64,000 nucleotides of DNA from Sphingomonas sp. EC-HK361 (GTDB lineage Bacteria; Pseudomonadota; Alphaproteobacteria; Sphingomonadales; Sphingomonadaceae), in the NCBI RefSeq assembly GCF_902498785.1, contig NZ_LR701494.1, positions 1,317,105-1,381,104 of the forward strand. Direction: 5' to 3'. Below the pieces are notes generated by a model. It was given only the letters and a program-made list of their open reading frames with translations, was not told the DNA's origin and searched no databases. The translations under genes were made by a program, and so were the position numbers. Positions 41,678 through 52,100 of this stretch are shown in pieces. The first letter of the stretch is position 1; each line of letters starts with the position of its first letter.

Positions 41678-43630
41678 ATGTCCCGTCGGCAGAAAAGGCG
41701 TATCCTCTCCGCCTGCTCCGTCGTCGCGGTCGCGCTGGCCATTCCCTTCGCCACATCCGCCTCGGCACAAACGATGGAAGACCGTGCGCGCACCGCAGCG
41801 CAAGCGTCGCGTACAAAGACCAGCGACAGCGAGGCGCTCCAGCAGAATTATGTGACGCCGGGGCTTGCGGGTCAGTCGATCTCCACGGTCGACAACAGCC
41901 GCACCTTCGCGCCCAACATCGCCTGCCAGAAAACCGCGACGATGCTGGAGGTGCTGGTCCAACCCTCGGGGACCGGCGACCTGGGCTCGGTCACGATCGC
42001 GCGCGACACCGATCTCGACGGTACGGTCGACAGCACGTCAAAGCTTCCCGTCCCCGTGTCGGGCATCTGCGCCAATGGTGTGGTCTCCTGCCAGCCGGGC
42101 AGCTGGAACGGGTGCAGCTTCTTCCGCTGGGACGTGGACGCAGCCAACGCGCTCAAGCTGACGGCGGTCGATATGCCCAAGCTCGCCGGCTGCTACTGCA
42201 TCAACAATAGCTGCGGCGCCAATCTTGCCTGGGGCAATATGCCCTCGGTCCTGCGCGATCTGGGCGGCGGGATGATCGGCGCACTCACGACCGCTGACCC
42301 ACGCTATGGCGTCGCCGAAGCCGTGATCGATGGTCCGGCGATCCGATATGTGGGCGCGCAATCGACCGCATGCTCGTCCAACCCCGCTTTGCCCCAGACC
42401 GCCTACCGGTCCAATCCCGCGACCATCGCCTCCGACGCTTATGCCGCCTCGACCGGCAATAGCGTGTTCCAGGCGCTCAAGGGTTCGGCGATCGGCACCG
42501 GCACATCCCTGCAATATCGGCATTGCACGATCGAGCGGCGGGCGACCGTGCTCAAGCCCGGCGCGGAGGACATTATCAGCCGGACCGCCGGCGGCTATTC
42601 GACGATCCAGAACGGATCGTCCTTCGATTTCCTGATGGGGTCCCCGGCGGACAACAGTCTGGCTGGCGGGAGCTGCACGCTCATCGATTTCCGGATGACA
42701 CTGCATGTGAGCGAGCCGGACCGGATCGTCGATGCACGCCTCACACAGTTCTTCGCCGATGACTGGGCGCAGGTACGCATCGACGGGCAGCTTGTCGGTT
42801 CGGGCCCTTCCGCCTGGACCACCCTTGGCCTCCCGCCCTCCAAATGCGAGCTCAAGAAGACCTTCTATGCCTATCCCAATCTCGACCTGAAGCCCTGGCT
42901 CACCGCCGGCGATCACGAGATCTGGTTGCGCGTCGCGGTCGCGGAAGGCGGCGAGGGTTTCGCGCAGGTCCATGTCGATGTCGACAATAGCTGCAAGACG
43001 CTGGAGCAGCTGGTCGACGGATGCGGGACGATCGCCGCCGATCCGCAATGCAAACTCGACAGCGAATTGGTCGATGGCGTCCAGACCTGGATCAACGGCG
43101 TCGCGACGGGCCTGAAGCCCCTGCCCCAGACCCGTATCCTGGGCGGCCCCGCCTGCCCGACCGATCTCACCCGCGACTTCTTTCTGAAAGACCGCACCTA
43201 TCGCTGTTCGGTCGATGACATCGCCAAACCCGATACGAGCCGCGGCACCTATATCATCGACCATTCGACCGAGACGATGCTCGCCGACCGCGCCCGGCAG
43301 AGCGATGGCAGTTTCGCGACCTCGACCCGCGCCTTCAGCCTGCCAGACAGGGGTTCCGTTCCGGCCTGCGAGGCCGTCTGCAAGACGCGCGCGCCCAAAG
43401 CAAACAACGCGGCTGCGCCGGATGGAGTCGTCGGCGCCAAACAGAATGTGCCAACCGGCTACGACACCTTCTTCCACGCCTGCACGTCCGACAATCAGTG
43501 CCCCGCAGGTCCGGGTGAGGAAGTGGTCTCCGCCTGTGGATGCCTTGACGACTTTCCCGAGGCGGTCGTGATGATGCAGACCGTCCGCCTCGCCGGCGCC
43601 GACCTCGTCTGCACGGGGAGCGTGCAATGA
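41678..43630 (+). CDS. traN: TraN-type mating-pair protein, N-terminal piece
   Basis: 650 residues from ATG 41678, which gives a standard signal peptide (SACSVVAVALAIPFATSASA). ATG 41519, overlapping the traU stop, would add 53 residues and is possible through coupling. The mature protein is Cys-rich and includes a beta-rich middle (FFADDWAQVRIDGQLVG), typical of the N-terminal two-thirds of TraN-like outer-membrane adhesins. The conserved TraN C-terminal domain is missing and is instead encoded by the next gene with a 4-bp overlap. Confidence 0.75.
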   Translation: MSRRQKRRILSACSVVAVALAIPFATSASAQTMEDRARTAAQASRTKTSDSEALQQNYVTPGLAGQSISTVDNSRTFAPNIACQKTATMLEVLVQPSGTGDLGSVTIARDTDLDGTVDSTSKLPVPVSGICANGVVSCQPGSWNGCSFFRWDVDAANALKLTAVDMPKLAGCYCINNSCGANLAWGNMPSVLRDLGGGMIGALTTADPRYGVAEAVIDGPAIRYVGAQSTACSSNPALPQTAYRSNPATIASDAYAASTGNSVFQALKGSAIGTGTSLQYRHCTIERRATVLKPGAEDIISRTAGGYSTIQNGSSFDFLMGSPADNSLAGGSCTLIDFRMTLHVSEPDRIVDARLTQFFADDWAQVRIDGQLVGSGPSAWTTLGLPPSKCELKKTFYAYPNLDLKPWLTAGDHEIWLRVAVAEGGEGFAQVHVDVDNSCKTLEQLVDGCGTIAADPQCKLDSELVDGVQTWINGVATGLKPLPQTRILGGPACPTDLTRDFFLKDRTYRCSVDDIAKPDTSRGTYIIDHSTETMLADRARQSDGSFATSTRAFSLPDRGSVPACEAVCKTRAPKANNAAAPDGVVGAKQNVPTGYDTFFHACTSDNQCPAGPGEEVVSACGCLDDFPEAVVMMQTVRLAGADLVCTGSVQ

Positions 43631-44751
43631 TCGGCCTGCCCAGCAAGAGAAGCCGGCCCCTCGATCCGCGCGGAGCTGCGCTCGCGATAGCGCTTTGCCT
43701 GGGCGCGAGCATCGCCTTCCCGAGCGCCGCCAGTGCGCAGCAGATCTGCGCCGCCGATCTCAACAATAATGGCGATGCTGCCGACGAAGGCGAGCAGGCT
43801 AGCTGCCTCGCCACGACAAGCGGCGCGTGGCTCTGCCCGATCCAGCAGGTCGACTGCGTGGCCGACGCCGCCGGACAATATAGCTGCCCGGCCGGACCGC
43901 AATTTGCCTGCATGGTGAAAAGCACAGGCGGCCCGCCGGCTTGCTCGCCCAATCAGTGCGCGGACCTCGCGACCAACCCGATCGTCAACGAACCGCCGAT
44001 GGACGATCCGGGCAGCCAGCCCAATGGGGGCATCGATGCCGACGGCAATTGTATGGGCCAGATCGAGATTTTCTCCGGGCGTGGCGTGCGCTGCCGCCCG
44101 GCCGGGCTTTCGACCACCTTTTCCAATTGCTGCAAGGACAAGGGCAAGATCGTCAAGGACGGCATGGGCTCGTCGATTGGTTCGATCGGCACCAAGATCG
44201 CCGTCGCCAAAGGCGTGTTCACGGGCATGAAGGCGGCCTATGTCGCCTTCAAGGCGGGCGCGACCGCGAGCCAGGCGGCCAGCGCCGGTGCGAACGCGCT
44301 GATCGTTGGGCTCGACCCAACCTCGCTCGCGGTCAGCCTCGCGATCAATTTCATGATCGAGTTCCTTTTCTCCGGCTGTGATCAGCAGGATATGGAAACC
44401 GCCATGCTGCGGTCGTCGGGCATGTGTCACGAAATCGGTAGCTACTGTACGTCCAGCTTCCTGGGGATCTGCCTCCAGAAGGCGCGCGGCCATTGCTGCT
44501 TCAACACAAAGCTCGGCCGCATCATCCAGGAACAGGGCCGTCCCCAGCTTAAGGCCTTCAACGGCAATCTTTGGGGCACGGCCAAGAAGCCGATGTGCCG
44601 TGGGTTCACGCCTGAGGAGTTCCAGGCGCTAGATTTCAGCAAGATCGATCTCTCCGAATATTATGCGGACATCGAGGCCCGCGCCCAATCCGACATCCAG
44701 ATAGACATGGGGGAGCGCGTCAATGCGTATCTCAAAGCCATCAATCCGTAA
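43627..44751 (+). CDS. traN: TraN C-terminal domain protein with its own signal peptide
   Basis: 374 residues with an export signal ending SAASAQQ. The N-terminal part has the Cys-rich CAADLNNNGDAADEGEQASC repeat-like module. The C-terminal ~130 residues (HCCFNTKLGRIIQEQGRPQL, then CRGFTPEEFQALDFSKIDLS) are the TraN signature. In F this domain follows the adhesin part in one chain; here the two are separate but overlapping genes. It probably forms the outer-membrane mating-pair stabiliser with the preceding product. Confidence 0.85.
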   Translation: MIGLPSKRSRPLDPRGAALAIALCLGASIAFPSAASAQQICAADLNNNGDAADEGEQASCLATTSGAWLCPIQQVDCVADAAGQYSCPAGPQFACMVKSTGGPPACSPNQCADLATNPIVNEPPMDDPGSQPNGGIDADGNCMGQIEIFSGRGVRCRPAGLSTTFSNCCKDKGKIVKDGMGSSIGSIGTKIAVAKGVFTGMKAAYVAFKAGATASQAASAGANALIVGLDPTSLAVSLAINFMIEFLFSGCDQQDMETAMLRSSGMCHEIGSYCTSSFLGICLQKARGHCCFNTKLGRIIQEQGRPQLKAFNGNLWGTAKKPMCRGFTPEEFQALDFSKIDLSEYYADIEARAQSDIQIDMGERVNAYLKAINP

Positions 44752-45604
44752 CGCCGCTCTCCTCGTGGCTGCAGGCGCCGCAACCGCCGCGCTGGCACAG
44801 GATGCCACGCCCGTTGCCCCTCGCGGCGATGCCAGGGGATCCACCGCCGAGCAGGGCCAAAAAGCCATGGATCGGCTCGAGGGCATCGTCACGCGAGAGA
44901 AGGAGGCTGCGGGACACACGCCTGACCCGAGGCTGCCGCCGACTGACGATCCGGCTGTCCGTCGGCGCGCATTCGAAGGCCTGCGAGGCCGGACGCCTAT
45001 GCCGGAGATGGAAGCACGCGCTCGCGCCGCCCAGGCGCGCGGCGAGGCGAGCCTTGCCGCCGAGCGAGAGCGACAGGCCAAAGCGCTCCGTCAGGCGCTG
45101 GGGCTCGAGCCCGCCGAGGAACAGGCGCTCGCCAAGGCCGCGCCGGCCGTTGCCGCCAGGGGCTGGGTGCCGGTCCTGTTCGTGTCTTCCTCCATGCCGA
45201 TCTCGACACTGCGCAACTACGCCGCTCAGTTGGCGAAGGTTCACGGCGTCATGGCGTTCCGCGGCGTACCCGGGGGGCTCCGGAAAATGGGCCCGATGGC
45301 GAAGCTGACCGCGCAGATCCTCAGGCTCGATCCCGGCTGCGAAGGTCCGAACTGCGTGATGCGCGATGTGCAGCTGATCATCGATCCGATCGTGTTTCGC
45401 CAACATGGCATCGCCCAGGTCCCCGCACTCGCGATGATCCCGGGCGATCCGACCCAGGCCTATTGCGAGCGCGACGACGACAGTCCCCGCGCCAGCCATG
45501 TCGTGTTCGGCGACAGCGCTCTTTCCGGAATGCTCGAAGAATATGCCCGCCTCGGCGGAAAAGAGGAGGTCAGCCATGCTCAGGCTCTTCTGGTTGCTCG
45601 CTAG
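44723..45604 (+). CDS. trbC: TrbC, pilus assembly protein
   Basis: 293 residues with a signal peptide ending ATAALAQ. A charged helical linker leads to the C-terminal TrbC domain: PVLFVSSSMPISTLRNYAAQ, then IDPIVFRQHGIAQVPALAMI, a thioredoxin-like fold with no CxxC. In F, TrbC works with TraW, and the two are fused in some systems. It overlaps the upstream gene by 29 bp. Confidence 0.92.
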   Translation: MRISKPSIRNAALLVAAGAATAALAQDATPVAPRGDARGSTAEQGQKAMDRLEGIVTREKEAAGHTPDPRLPPTDDPAVRRRAFEGLRGRTPMPEMEARARAAQARGEASLAAERERQAKALRQALGLEPAEEQALAKAAPAVAARGWVPVLFVSSSMPISTLRNYAAQLAKVHGVMAFRGVPGGLRKMGPMAKLTAQILRLDPGCEGPNCVMRDVQLIIDPIVFRQHGIAQVPALAMIPGDPTQAYCERDDDSPRASHVVFGDSALSGMLEEYARLGGKEEVSHAQALLVAR

Positions 45605-46181
45605 GTGGACGGCCGGCTTATGGCCACGCCTGCGGCGTCTTCCCCGCAAGGCCGCGGTCGCGCTCGGCGCTCCCGGCCCGGATCAGCCTGCGCGCCCCGA
45701 CCGCCTATGGCGCGCGATGCTGGTCGTGTTGCCGCTCGCCCTCTGCGCAGCGCTGGTGATGCCGCAAGTGACCCTGGTCATGACCCCGTCGATCGAGGCC
45801 TTTGCCGTGCGCAAGAGCCCGGGGCCGATCCTGCGCGGCGACTATGTGATGTTCACCCTGCATCACCCGATCGCCGGGCCGAAGCCAGTCTCCGTTACCA
45901 AGCATGCGCTGTGCCTCCCCGGTGATCGGCTCACCATGTTCGAAACGCCCTCACCGCTGACCCAAAACGGCTGGGACGGCCATTATTATTGCAACGGCCA
46001 GTTGCTCGGCGTCAGCCTGCCCCAAGCCCATAACGGGCTGAAGCTTGACCATATGAAGTGGAGCGGCCTCATCCCCGCCGGGATGGCCTATGTCGGCTCG
46101 ACGCACCCGCGCGGGTTCGACAGCCGCTATTTCGGGCTGCTGCCGATCGCAAACCTTACCAGGATGGAGCGCATCCTGTGA
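45576..46181 (+). CDS. S26-family signal peptidase of the transfer system
   Basis: 201 residues from ATG 45576 (GAGGAGG upstream). One membrane helix (~49-66), then the Ser/Lys catalytic pair: Ser72 in VMTPSIEAF and Lys109 in VTKHALCLPGD. The fold is that of conjugative TraF/LepB-type peptidases. It probably removes the long pilin leader or matures another transfer protein in the periplasm. It overlaps trbC by 29 bp and the next gene by GTGA. Confidence 0.9.
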   Translation: MLRLFWLLARWTAGLWPRLRRLPRKAAVALGAPGPDQPARPDRLWRAMLVVLPLALCAALVMPQVTLVMTPSIEAFAVRKSPGPILRGDYVMFTLHHPIAGPKPVSVTKHALCLPGDRLTMFETPSPLTQNGWDGHYYCNGQLLGVSLPQAHNGLKLDHMKWSGLIPAGMAYVGSTHPRGFDSRYFGLLPIANLTRMERIL

Positions 46182-47071
46182 GCGCGCGGCGGCTGATCGT
46201 CGCGGCAGCGACATCTATCGTTCTTGCCTCGATGCCGGCGAACGCCCAGACAGAAGGGCAGGCTCAAGGACAGCGCCAAGGCTATTGGTGGTATGAAGCG
46301 CCCCGGCCAAAGCCTGAGGAAAGAGCCGAGCCGGACGGATTGGTCAAACCCGTCATACCACCGATGGCGGAACTGGCTACCTGGACCCCGCCGAAGATCC
46401 GCAAGCTCATCGAAGAGCAGCGCGATTATGCCGCGACCGTGCTGACGGTCGATGCCGTCGCCGATTTTTGGCGGCTTCAGGACTTCGCGCGGCGCAAGGC
46501 GCGCGCGTTCGCCGGCGTGACGCAGATCGCAATGCTGCAACATCCCGAGCTCAACTCGAAGTCCGCAAACCCCATGGTCGGCGATGCCCGCTCGGAGCTT
46601 GGCGCGCAGAAGGACGCCATCCGTCGGTCCTACCTGCGCGCCCATGCGGGCGAGTTCGCGCTCGTCATGTTCTCGCGTTCGACCTGCGGCTATTGCCGCG
46701 TCCAGTGGCCGATCATCCAGCGTTTCCAGGAAGAGATGGGCTGGCAGGTCACGCTCATGGATGTCGACAAGCGGCCGGATGTCAGCCAGCGGTTCGGGGT
46801 AGAGATCACGCCCACGACGATGATCATTCGCCGTGGAAGCCAGCAGCGCATGGTCATTGCGTCCGGCGTGGAGGCTTATCCCAATCTCGCGCAGATGGCG
46901 TATCAGGCGGTGCGCCTGCTGCGCGGCGATATCCGGCCCGAACAGTTCATGACGGGTCCGGGCGAGGATGCCGGCTTCTTCGACGCGCTCGGCAACGGCC
47001 CGGTCTCCGCCACCGACCCCCGCGCACTCGGCGGCGATCTTGTCGACGCCTCGACCGGACAGAAGCCGTGA
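46178..47071 (+). CDS. traF: TraF, thioredoxin-like assembly protein
   Basis: 297 residues from GTG 46178, overlapping the peptidase stop. The signal peptide ends SMPANAQ. The N-terminal part has GYWWYEAPRP, typical of TraF. The C-terminal thioredoxin fold keeps an active site (STCGYCRVQWPII) and cis-Pro (EITPTTMII), whereas F TraF has lost its cysteines. It is periplasmic and probably helps disulfide formation in TraN/TraU/TraH. Confidence 0.9.
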   Translation: MSARRLIVAAATSIVLASMPANAQTEGQAQGQRQGYWWYEAPRPKPEERAEPDGLVKPVIPPMAELATWTPPKIRKLIEEQRDYAATVLTVDAVADFWRLQDFARRKARAFAGVTQIAMLQHPELNSKSANPMVGDARSELGAQKDAIRRSYLRAHAGEFALVMFSRSTCGYCRVQWPIIQRFQEEMGWQVTLMDVDKRPDVSQRFGVEITPTTMIIRRGSQQRMVIASGVEAYPNLAQMAYQAVRLLRGDIRPEQFMTGPGEDAGFFDALGNGPVSATDPRALGGDLVDASTGQKP

Positions 47072-47646
47072 TGCGCGCGCTCATCCTCCTCGGCATCCCA
47101 GGCCTGGTGATCGGCATGGGGTCTGCGTCCGCACAGACCGTGACGCCCGATGACGCGATGCGGGCCGCGATCCATCCGGTTGGCGATGCAAAGACGATGC
47201 AGGCATGGCTGTCACGAGTGCCCGTAACGCGCGACTTCCCGGACGATTTCACCGCGACGCTGCGCGGCCACGGGGCCGCGTTCGTGATCGAGATGACCAC
47301 GGCGCCCGGATGCGTGCCCTGCGGCGATCTCTGGAGCAAGCTGACGGCCCTCGGCACGCGCTATGGCTGGCAGGTTCGCACGATTGGCGCCCAGGAGGCG
47401 ATGATCCGGTCGGGGCGCCTTGGTCTCCCCTGGGTCGGACATCCGGTCGCCTGGGTGCGGCCGATCGCGGACGACATCCGCGTCGTGCCGGTGGCGATTG
47501 GCACCGACCACGCGCCCAACCTCGCGCGCAATCTCTATCTTGCCGCAAAGATGCTGACGGGCGTGAGACCCGCGGTCGGCGTCCGCGCCATGTCCAAATT
47601 CACCGGCATCGTGGGGCTGCCGGCGACCCGCAACGGAAGGCACTGA
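47071..47646 (+). CDS. TrbB-like periplasmic thiol protein
   Basis: 191 residues with a signal peptide ending GSASAQT. A thioredoxin-like motif APGCVPCGDLWSKL (Cys-Val-Pro-Cys) lies near residue 78. The later part, including DDIRVVPVAIGTD, is beta/alpha in character. Place between traF and traH matches trbB of F. ATG 47071 overlaps the traF stop by one base. It is the third thiol-active protein in the operon. Confidence 0.75.
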   Translation: MRALILLGIPGLVIGMGSASAQTVTPDDAMRAAIHPVGDAKTMQAWLSRVPVTRDFPDDFTATLRGHGAAFVIEMTTAPGCVPCGDLWSKLTALGTRYGWQVRTIGAQEAMIRSGRLGLPWVGHPVAWVRPIADDIRVVPVAIGTDHAPNLARNLYLAAKMLTGVRPAVGVRAMSKFTGIVGLPATRNGRH

Positions 47647-47699
47647 GCAATGGCGGCCTCAGTCCTTCCGCCCCCAACCCAGATTGTCCGGAGTCCGCC

Positions 47700-49124
47700 A
47701 TGTTCGGTCGGTATCGCACCGCTGCGCGCGCGCTGATCGCGCTTGTCCTTGCCACATTCGTCTCGACCGCGCCTGCCCATGCGCAGAGCTGGGCGGAAAG
47801 CTGGTTCGACAATGTCACCTATACCTCTCCCGGTTCGTTCGAGGACCAGACGCGCGGCTATGTGACGGCCGGCGGCATGTCGGGCCGTGTCGACGTCCAT
47901 AATGATTATCTCATGTCCGTCAGCCTGCCAAAGGTGAAAGCCGGCTGCGGCGGTATCGACATGTTCCTGGGCGGCATGTCATTCCTTGATCCCGACTATC
48001 TGGTCCAGAAGCTCGAGAGCATTCTGCAGGCCGCGCCTGCGGTGGCGTTCCAGTATCTGCTCGAAACGCTGGACGAGAAGATGGGCAACATCATCTCGAA
48101 GATGGAAGCAGCGACCAATTTCCTGAACTCGATCCAGGTCAATGATTGCCGGCTCGCCAATCGCATGGTGCAGATAGCCAAGGGCGACGACAACATGTCG
48201 GGTATCATCGAGGAGATGACCGGCTATCGCTCGGTCAAGCAGGGCTTCGCCAAGAGCTATCAGCAGAGCCGCGAGAAGATCGAGGCGAACAACAACAACC
48301 CCACCGAGGATCTGAAGGACGCGCTCGCCAACTGCCCAGCGGAGGTGACCGACATCTTCCGTACCGGCTCGCTGTTGTCCCATGCCGCCTCGCGCGTCGG
48401 CGCTGGCGACTGGGCAAGCGTCATGCGGGCCCGGGTCGGTGACGTCTATATGCGCTGGGACGATGGCGACCGGGTACCGCTGTTCACAGCCATTCCCCAA
48501 TGTCCCGCGCAGGATACGGAAAGCGCGCAGGACTTCCTGACCGGCCGGGTCCAACGCAGGACGCTCAATTTCCCGCCGACGGGTGCGGATTGCGCACAGG
48601 ACGGCTCGGGACGGGGTGCCCTCGTGCTCGCCCGCGAGCGCATGCAGTCGATCGCCACCAAGATCCGCACGCGGGCGGCGCTCTCGGCCGAGGAACGACA
48701 GTTCGTCGCCAACGTCCGAACGCTGCCGGTCTACCGGATGCTCGAATGGGGCGTGCGCCAGGGCGTCGTCGATTCCGTGATTGCAGATACCGACGAACTG
48801 GTCGCGCTCACCCTCGCCTACCAGATGCTCAATGACCTGACCCGCACGATCGATTTCACCGTGACCAATGCCGAGCGCGGCGCGACCGTCGCGGGATCGG
48901 CAGACGGCAACAACAAGAATGTCTGTCAGACGCGCATCCTGTCCAAGGGGATCGAGCAGCTGCGTGACCTGAGAGACGAAGTGCTGCGCCAACGCGCGCA
49001 GATGCGCCAAAGCTACATGGCAGCTCTCAATCAGGCCAACCTCTCCACCAATTATGCCGGACTCCTGCGGGAGCGCGACCGCGACGCGCGCGATGCCGCC
49101 GGCGCCGCTGCCCGCAATCAATAG
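47700..49124 (+). CDS. traH: TraH, pilus assembly protein
   Basis: 474 residues from ATG 47700 (CGGAG upstream), signal peptide ending APAHAQS. The mature start WAESWFDNVTYTSPGSFEDQ and the segment VSLPKVKAGCGGIDMFLGG are the TraH signature. The C-terminal half has coiled-coil character. It interacts with TraF and TraU at the outer membrane. Confidence 0.95.
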   Translation: MFGRYRTAARALIALVLATFVSTAPAHAQSWAESWFDNVTYTSPGSFEDQTRGYVTAGGMSGRVDVHNDYLMSVSLPKVKAGCGGIDMFLGGMSFLDPDYLVQKLESILQAAPAVAFQYLLETLDEKMGNIISKMEAATNFLNSIQVNDCRLANRMVQIAKGDDNMSGIIEEMTGYRSVKQGFAKSYQQSREKIEANNNNPTEDLKDALANCPAEVTDIFRTGSLLSHAASRVGAGDWASVMRARVGDVYMRWDDGDRVPLFTAIPQCPAQDTESAQDFLTGRVQRRTLNFPPTGADCAQDGSGRGALVLARERMQSIATKIRTRAALSAEERQFVANVRTLPVYRMLEWGVRQGVVDSVIADTDELVALTLAYQMLNDLTRTIDFTVTNAERGATVAGSADGNNKNVCQTRILSKGIEQLRDLRDEVLRQRAQMRQSYMAALNQANLSTNYAGLLRERDRDARDAAGAAARNQ

Positions 49125-49135
49125 GACACACCATC

Positions 49136-52100
49136 ATGCGCCGGCTTGCGAGGCTCTTTGCCGCCCTTCCCGCCCTGCTTCTCGCCACGCCCGCCCTGGC
49201 GGTCGATACGAGCTTCCACACCTATGACGGCTTCGCCGAGACGGTCGATGCCTTTCGCCTAGTCTCGATGATCTTCAGCGATCCGCGCTACGAGACGCTG
49301 GTGATGATCGTCGCGACGGTCGGCATCGGTCTCGGTGCAATCATCGCCAGCGTGCGCGGGACCGGCATGGGCCTAGTCGCCTTCGGCTTCCAGATCCTGA
49401 TCGGTATCGGCCTGTTTGTCGGCCTCATCGCCACGACCGGGACGGTCCATGTCTATGACCGCGTGCGCAATGCCTATCAGCCTGTCGGCGGCGTCCCCAA
49501 CCTCCTCGTACTCGTCGCCGGAGCGACCAACATGATGGAACGCGCGATGGTCGAGACGATCGACGACAACACGCTGGACCCCAATGCGAAGATCGAGTTC
49601 GGTGCCGGCGGGCACAGCTTCGACCTTTTCCTAAACGCCGTTTCGCCGCGCGGTCCGATGACCGACGTGTTCCTCGACGCGACGATCAAGGACTATGTCC
49701 GCCAATGCTATCCGGTCGCCCGTGTGTCGGCGGCTTATGGCGTGGACGATGACCAGCTGTTCCGGACCTCGACCGATCTGCCTGCTTCGTTCGCGGCGAT
49801 GGCCGGGCCATCCACCTTCTCCACGGTCTACACGCAATCCGACAAGGGTGGAACGACGGTCAGCTGCAGCGACGCCTGGACGCACATCTCCGATCGCCTG
49901 TCCGATCCCGTCCTGTTCGAAAGCTACACCAACCAGATCTGCACCCGAACGGGCTATGATACTGGCAATGCACAGCAGATGACGCGTTGCCGCCAGCAGC
50001 TTGGGGAGATGGGGCAGATGATGCTTGGCCGGCCGCTCAGCGCGCAAGCCTTTCTGACCCACATCCTGCTGGGCAACACCGTAGGCGACGTCCTGTTCGA
50101 GGATTCCCCGGCGAGCGCCGCCAGGGTGATGGCCAACCGGGCGGTCATCTCCAATGGTCTCGCCACCATGTCGGTCGCGAACGAATGGATGCCGACGATC
50201 CGCGCCACGGTGTTCGGCATCATGTTGTTCATGATCCCGATCGCGCTGCTGTTCATCCTGACGCCCATCAACCTGCGCGTGGCGAGCTTTGCCCTCGGTA
50301 TGTTCGTGTTCGTGGCGCTCTGGGGCGTGATCGACGCGGGGATCTATCAGTTGACCCTCGGGCGCGCGACCGCGACGCTCGCCGAACTGCGCTCGAACGC
50401 GCTCGCCGCCAATGCCTGGCTATTGGCGCCATCGGCGGCGATGAAGGCGCTGGCGATCTTCGGCAGCTTCCGGACCGCCGCCGCTGGCCTCGCCGGCGCG
50501 TTCGTTTTCACAGTCTTCCGCTTCAGCGGCAATGTGTTCACCTCCTTCACCTCAGGGTCGCTCGGGATAGCGAGCCAGGGCACGGCCGCCGCCGCGCCGA
50601 TGGGCACCGCCGAGGGACAGGCATCCGCGCTCGAGGCCCAGGCTTCAGCCATGGGAACGCGTACCCGCGCGGCCGCCGCTTCGAGCTTTGGCGATTTTGG
50701 GGAGCGTTCGACCTTCAATGCGAACCGAAGCTATGGCGAGGCGGGACATATCCTTGGCGAGCGTCCTGGCACGCCGGGCGGAACGGCGTTCGCACTCGGC
50801 GGCATCGAAGGCTCGCGCCAGATGGGGAGCCTCGCTCCCGCGCTGGGTGGCCGGGACCTTGCCGATCCCGGGGTCGCGCGCGCCGTCCAGGCCAATGCGG
50901 CCACTACAGCGATCCATCAGTTCGCGGAGAAGGATGCCCTGAGGGGTCTGGGCACGAGCTATTTTGGTCAGGACGAGGCCGGCGAGAAGGCGTTCGCGGC
51001 CTTCAGCCAGAACCTCGTCCAGTGGCGCGCCTTCGGCGACCAGCGCGCTTACAGCATGATGATGCAGGGGGCGGCCCGGCATTTTGAACGCGCCGGTTAT
51101 TCGCCGGCTGATGCCCAGCTCAAGGCATCAGGCGTGATCGGCGACGCCCAGGCTGATCCGACATTCGCCAAGCTGATCGCCAACACTTATGATCAGGAGC
51201 AGATGCTGCGCAACGACCTCACGTCCGCGCAGGTCCAGGTCGGCGCGATGGAGGGACGCCGCGACTATGCCGGCGACAATGTTGCAGGCGTCGAGCGTGC
51301 CAATGTCGCGACCGAGCAGGGCTGGCGAAGCGGCAGCAATCAGGGCCAGCGCGAAGCGGCGGCGATGCTCGGCCTGTCAGTCGATGAAACTTCGCGCCGG
51401 ATCGGCTTCATCAATGCGCTGTCGGGCGAAGCGCGCAGTTCCGCCATAACTCAACTGTCCCGCGCGACGGGGCGCAATGAGGCGCAAATCGAGGCCGCGC
51501 TCGAACGCTATAATGCGGCCGTCCAGGTCGGGACAGCCGATGGCGCGACGGCCGAGGCCGGCCGCGAAGGGACCAGCATCTATGGACGCACGCGCGAGGC
51601 GTCGGGCTACGATTTCGCCGAACGGTCCGGCAAGCTTGACGCGCAGCGAGAGGTTGGAACAACGGGCACGCGAAGCGCGGCGCGCATCGGCGAGCAGCGG
51701 CGCCAATCGGAAAATTTCGGGTTCGCAGAGGGCGCAGCTGCGGCGGGCGTCTCGACGCGGGAGGCAGCACGGCTCGACAGCTTCATCCAGGCGCTGAGCC
51801 GCACAGCGGGGAACCAGGTCGATATGGCCGAAGGCGGCGCCGGGGGCATCGCTGATCGCGCGCGCAACGAGCGCATCACCTCGATCGTCGATCGGGAGCG
51901 CTTGACCCGTATGCAGGGTCTCCTTGCCGAGAACGGCATCAACCTCACGAAGCGCCAGATCGCCATGGACCAGAATGGTGACCTCGGCCTCAATCTCACC
52001 CCGGAGACCGCTGCTGCGATGTGGAAGGCCGGGCTTATCAACGAGAGCCAGCTTGGCGCGATCGCCAATGGCGGGCACGCACGGTTCAGTTTCGCGCACA

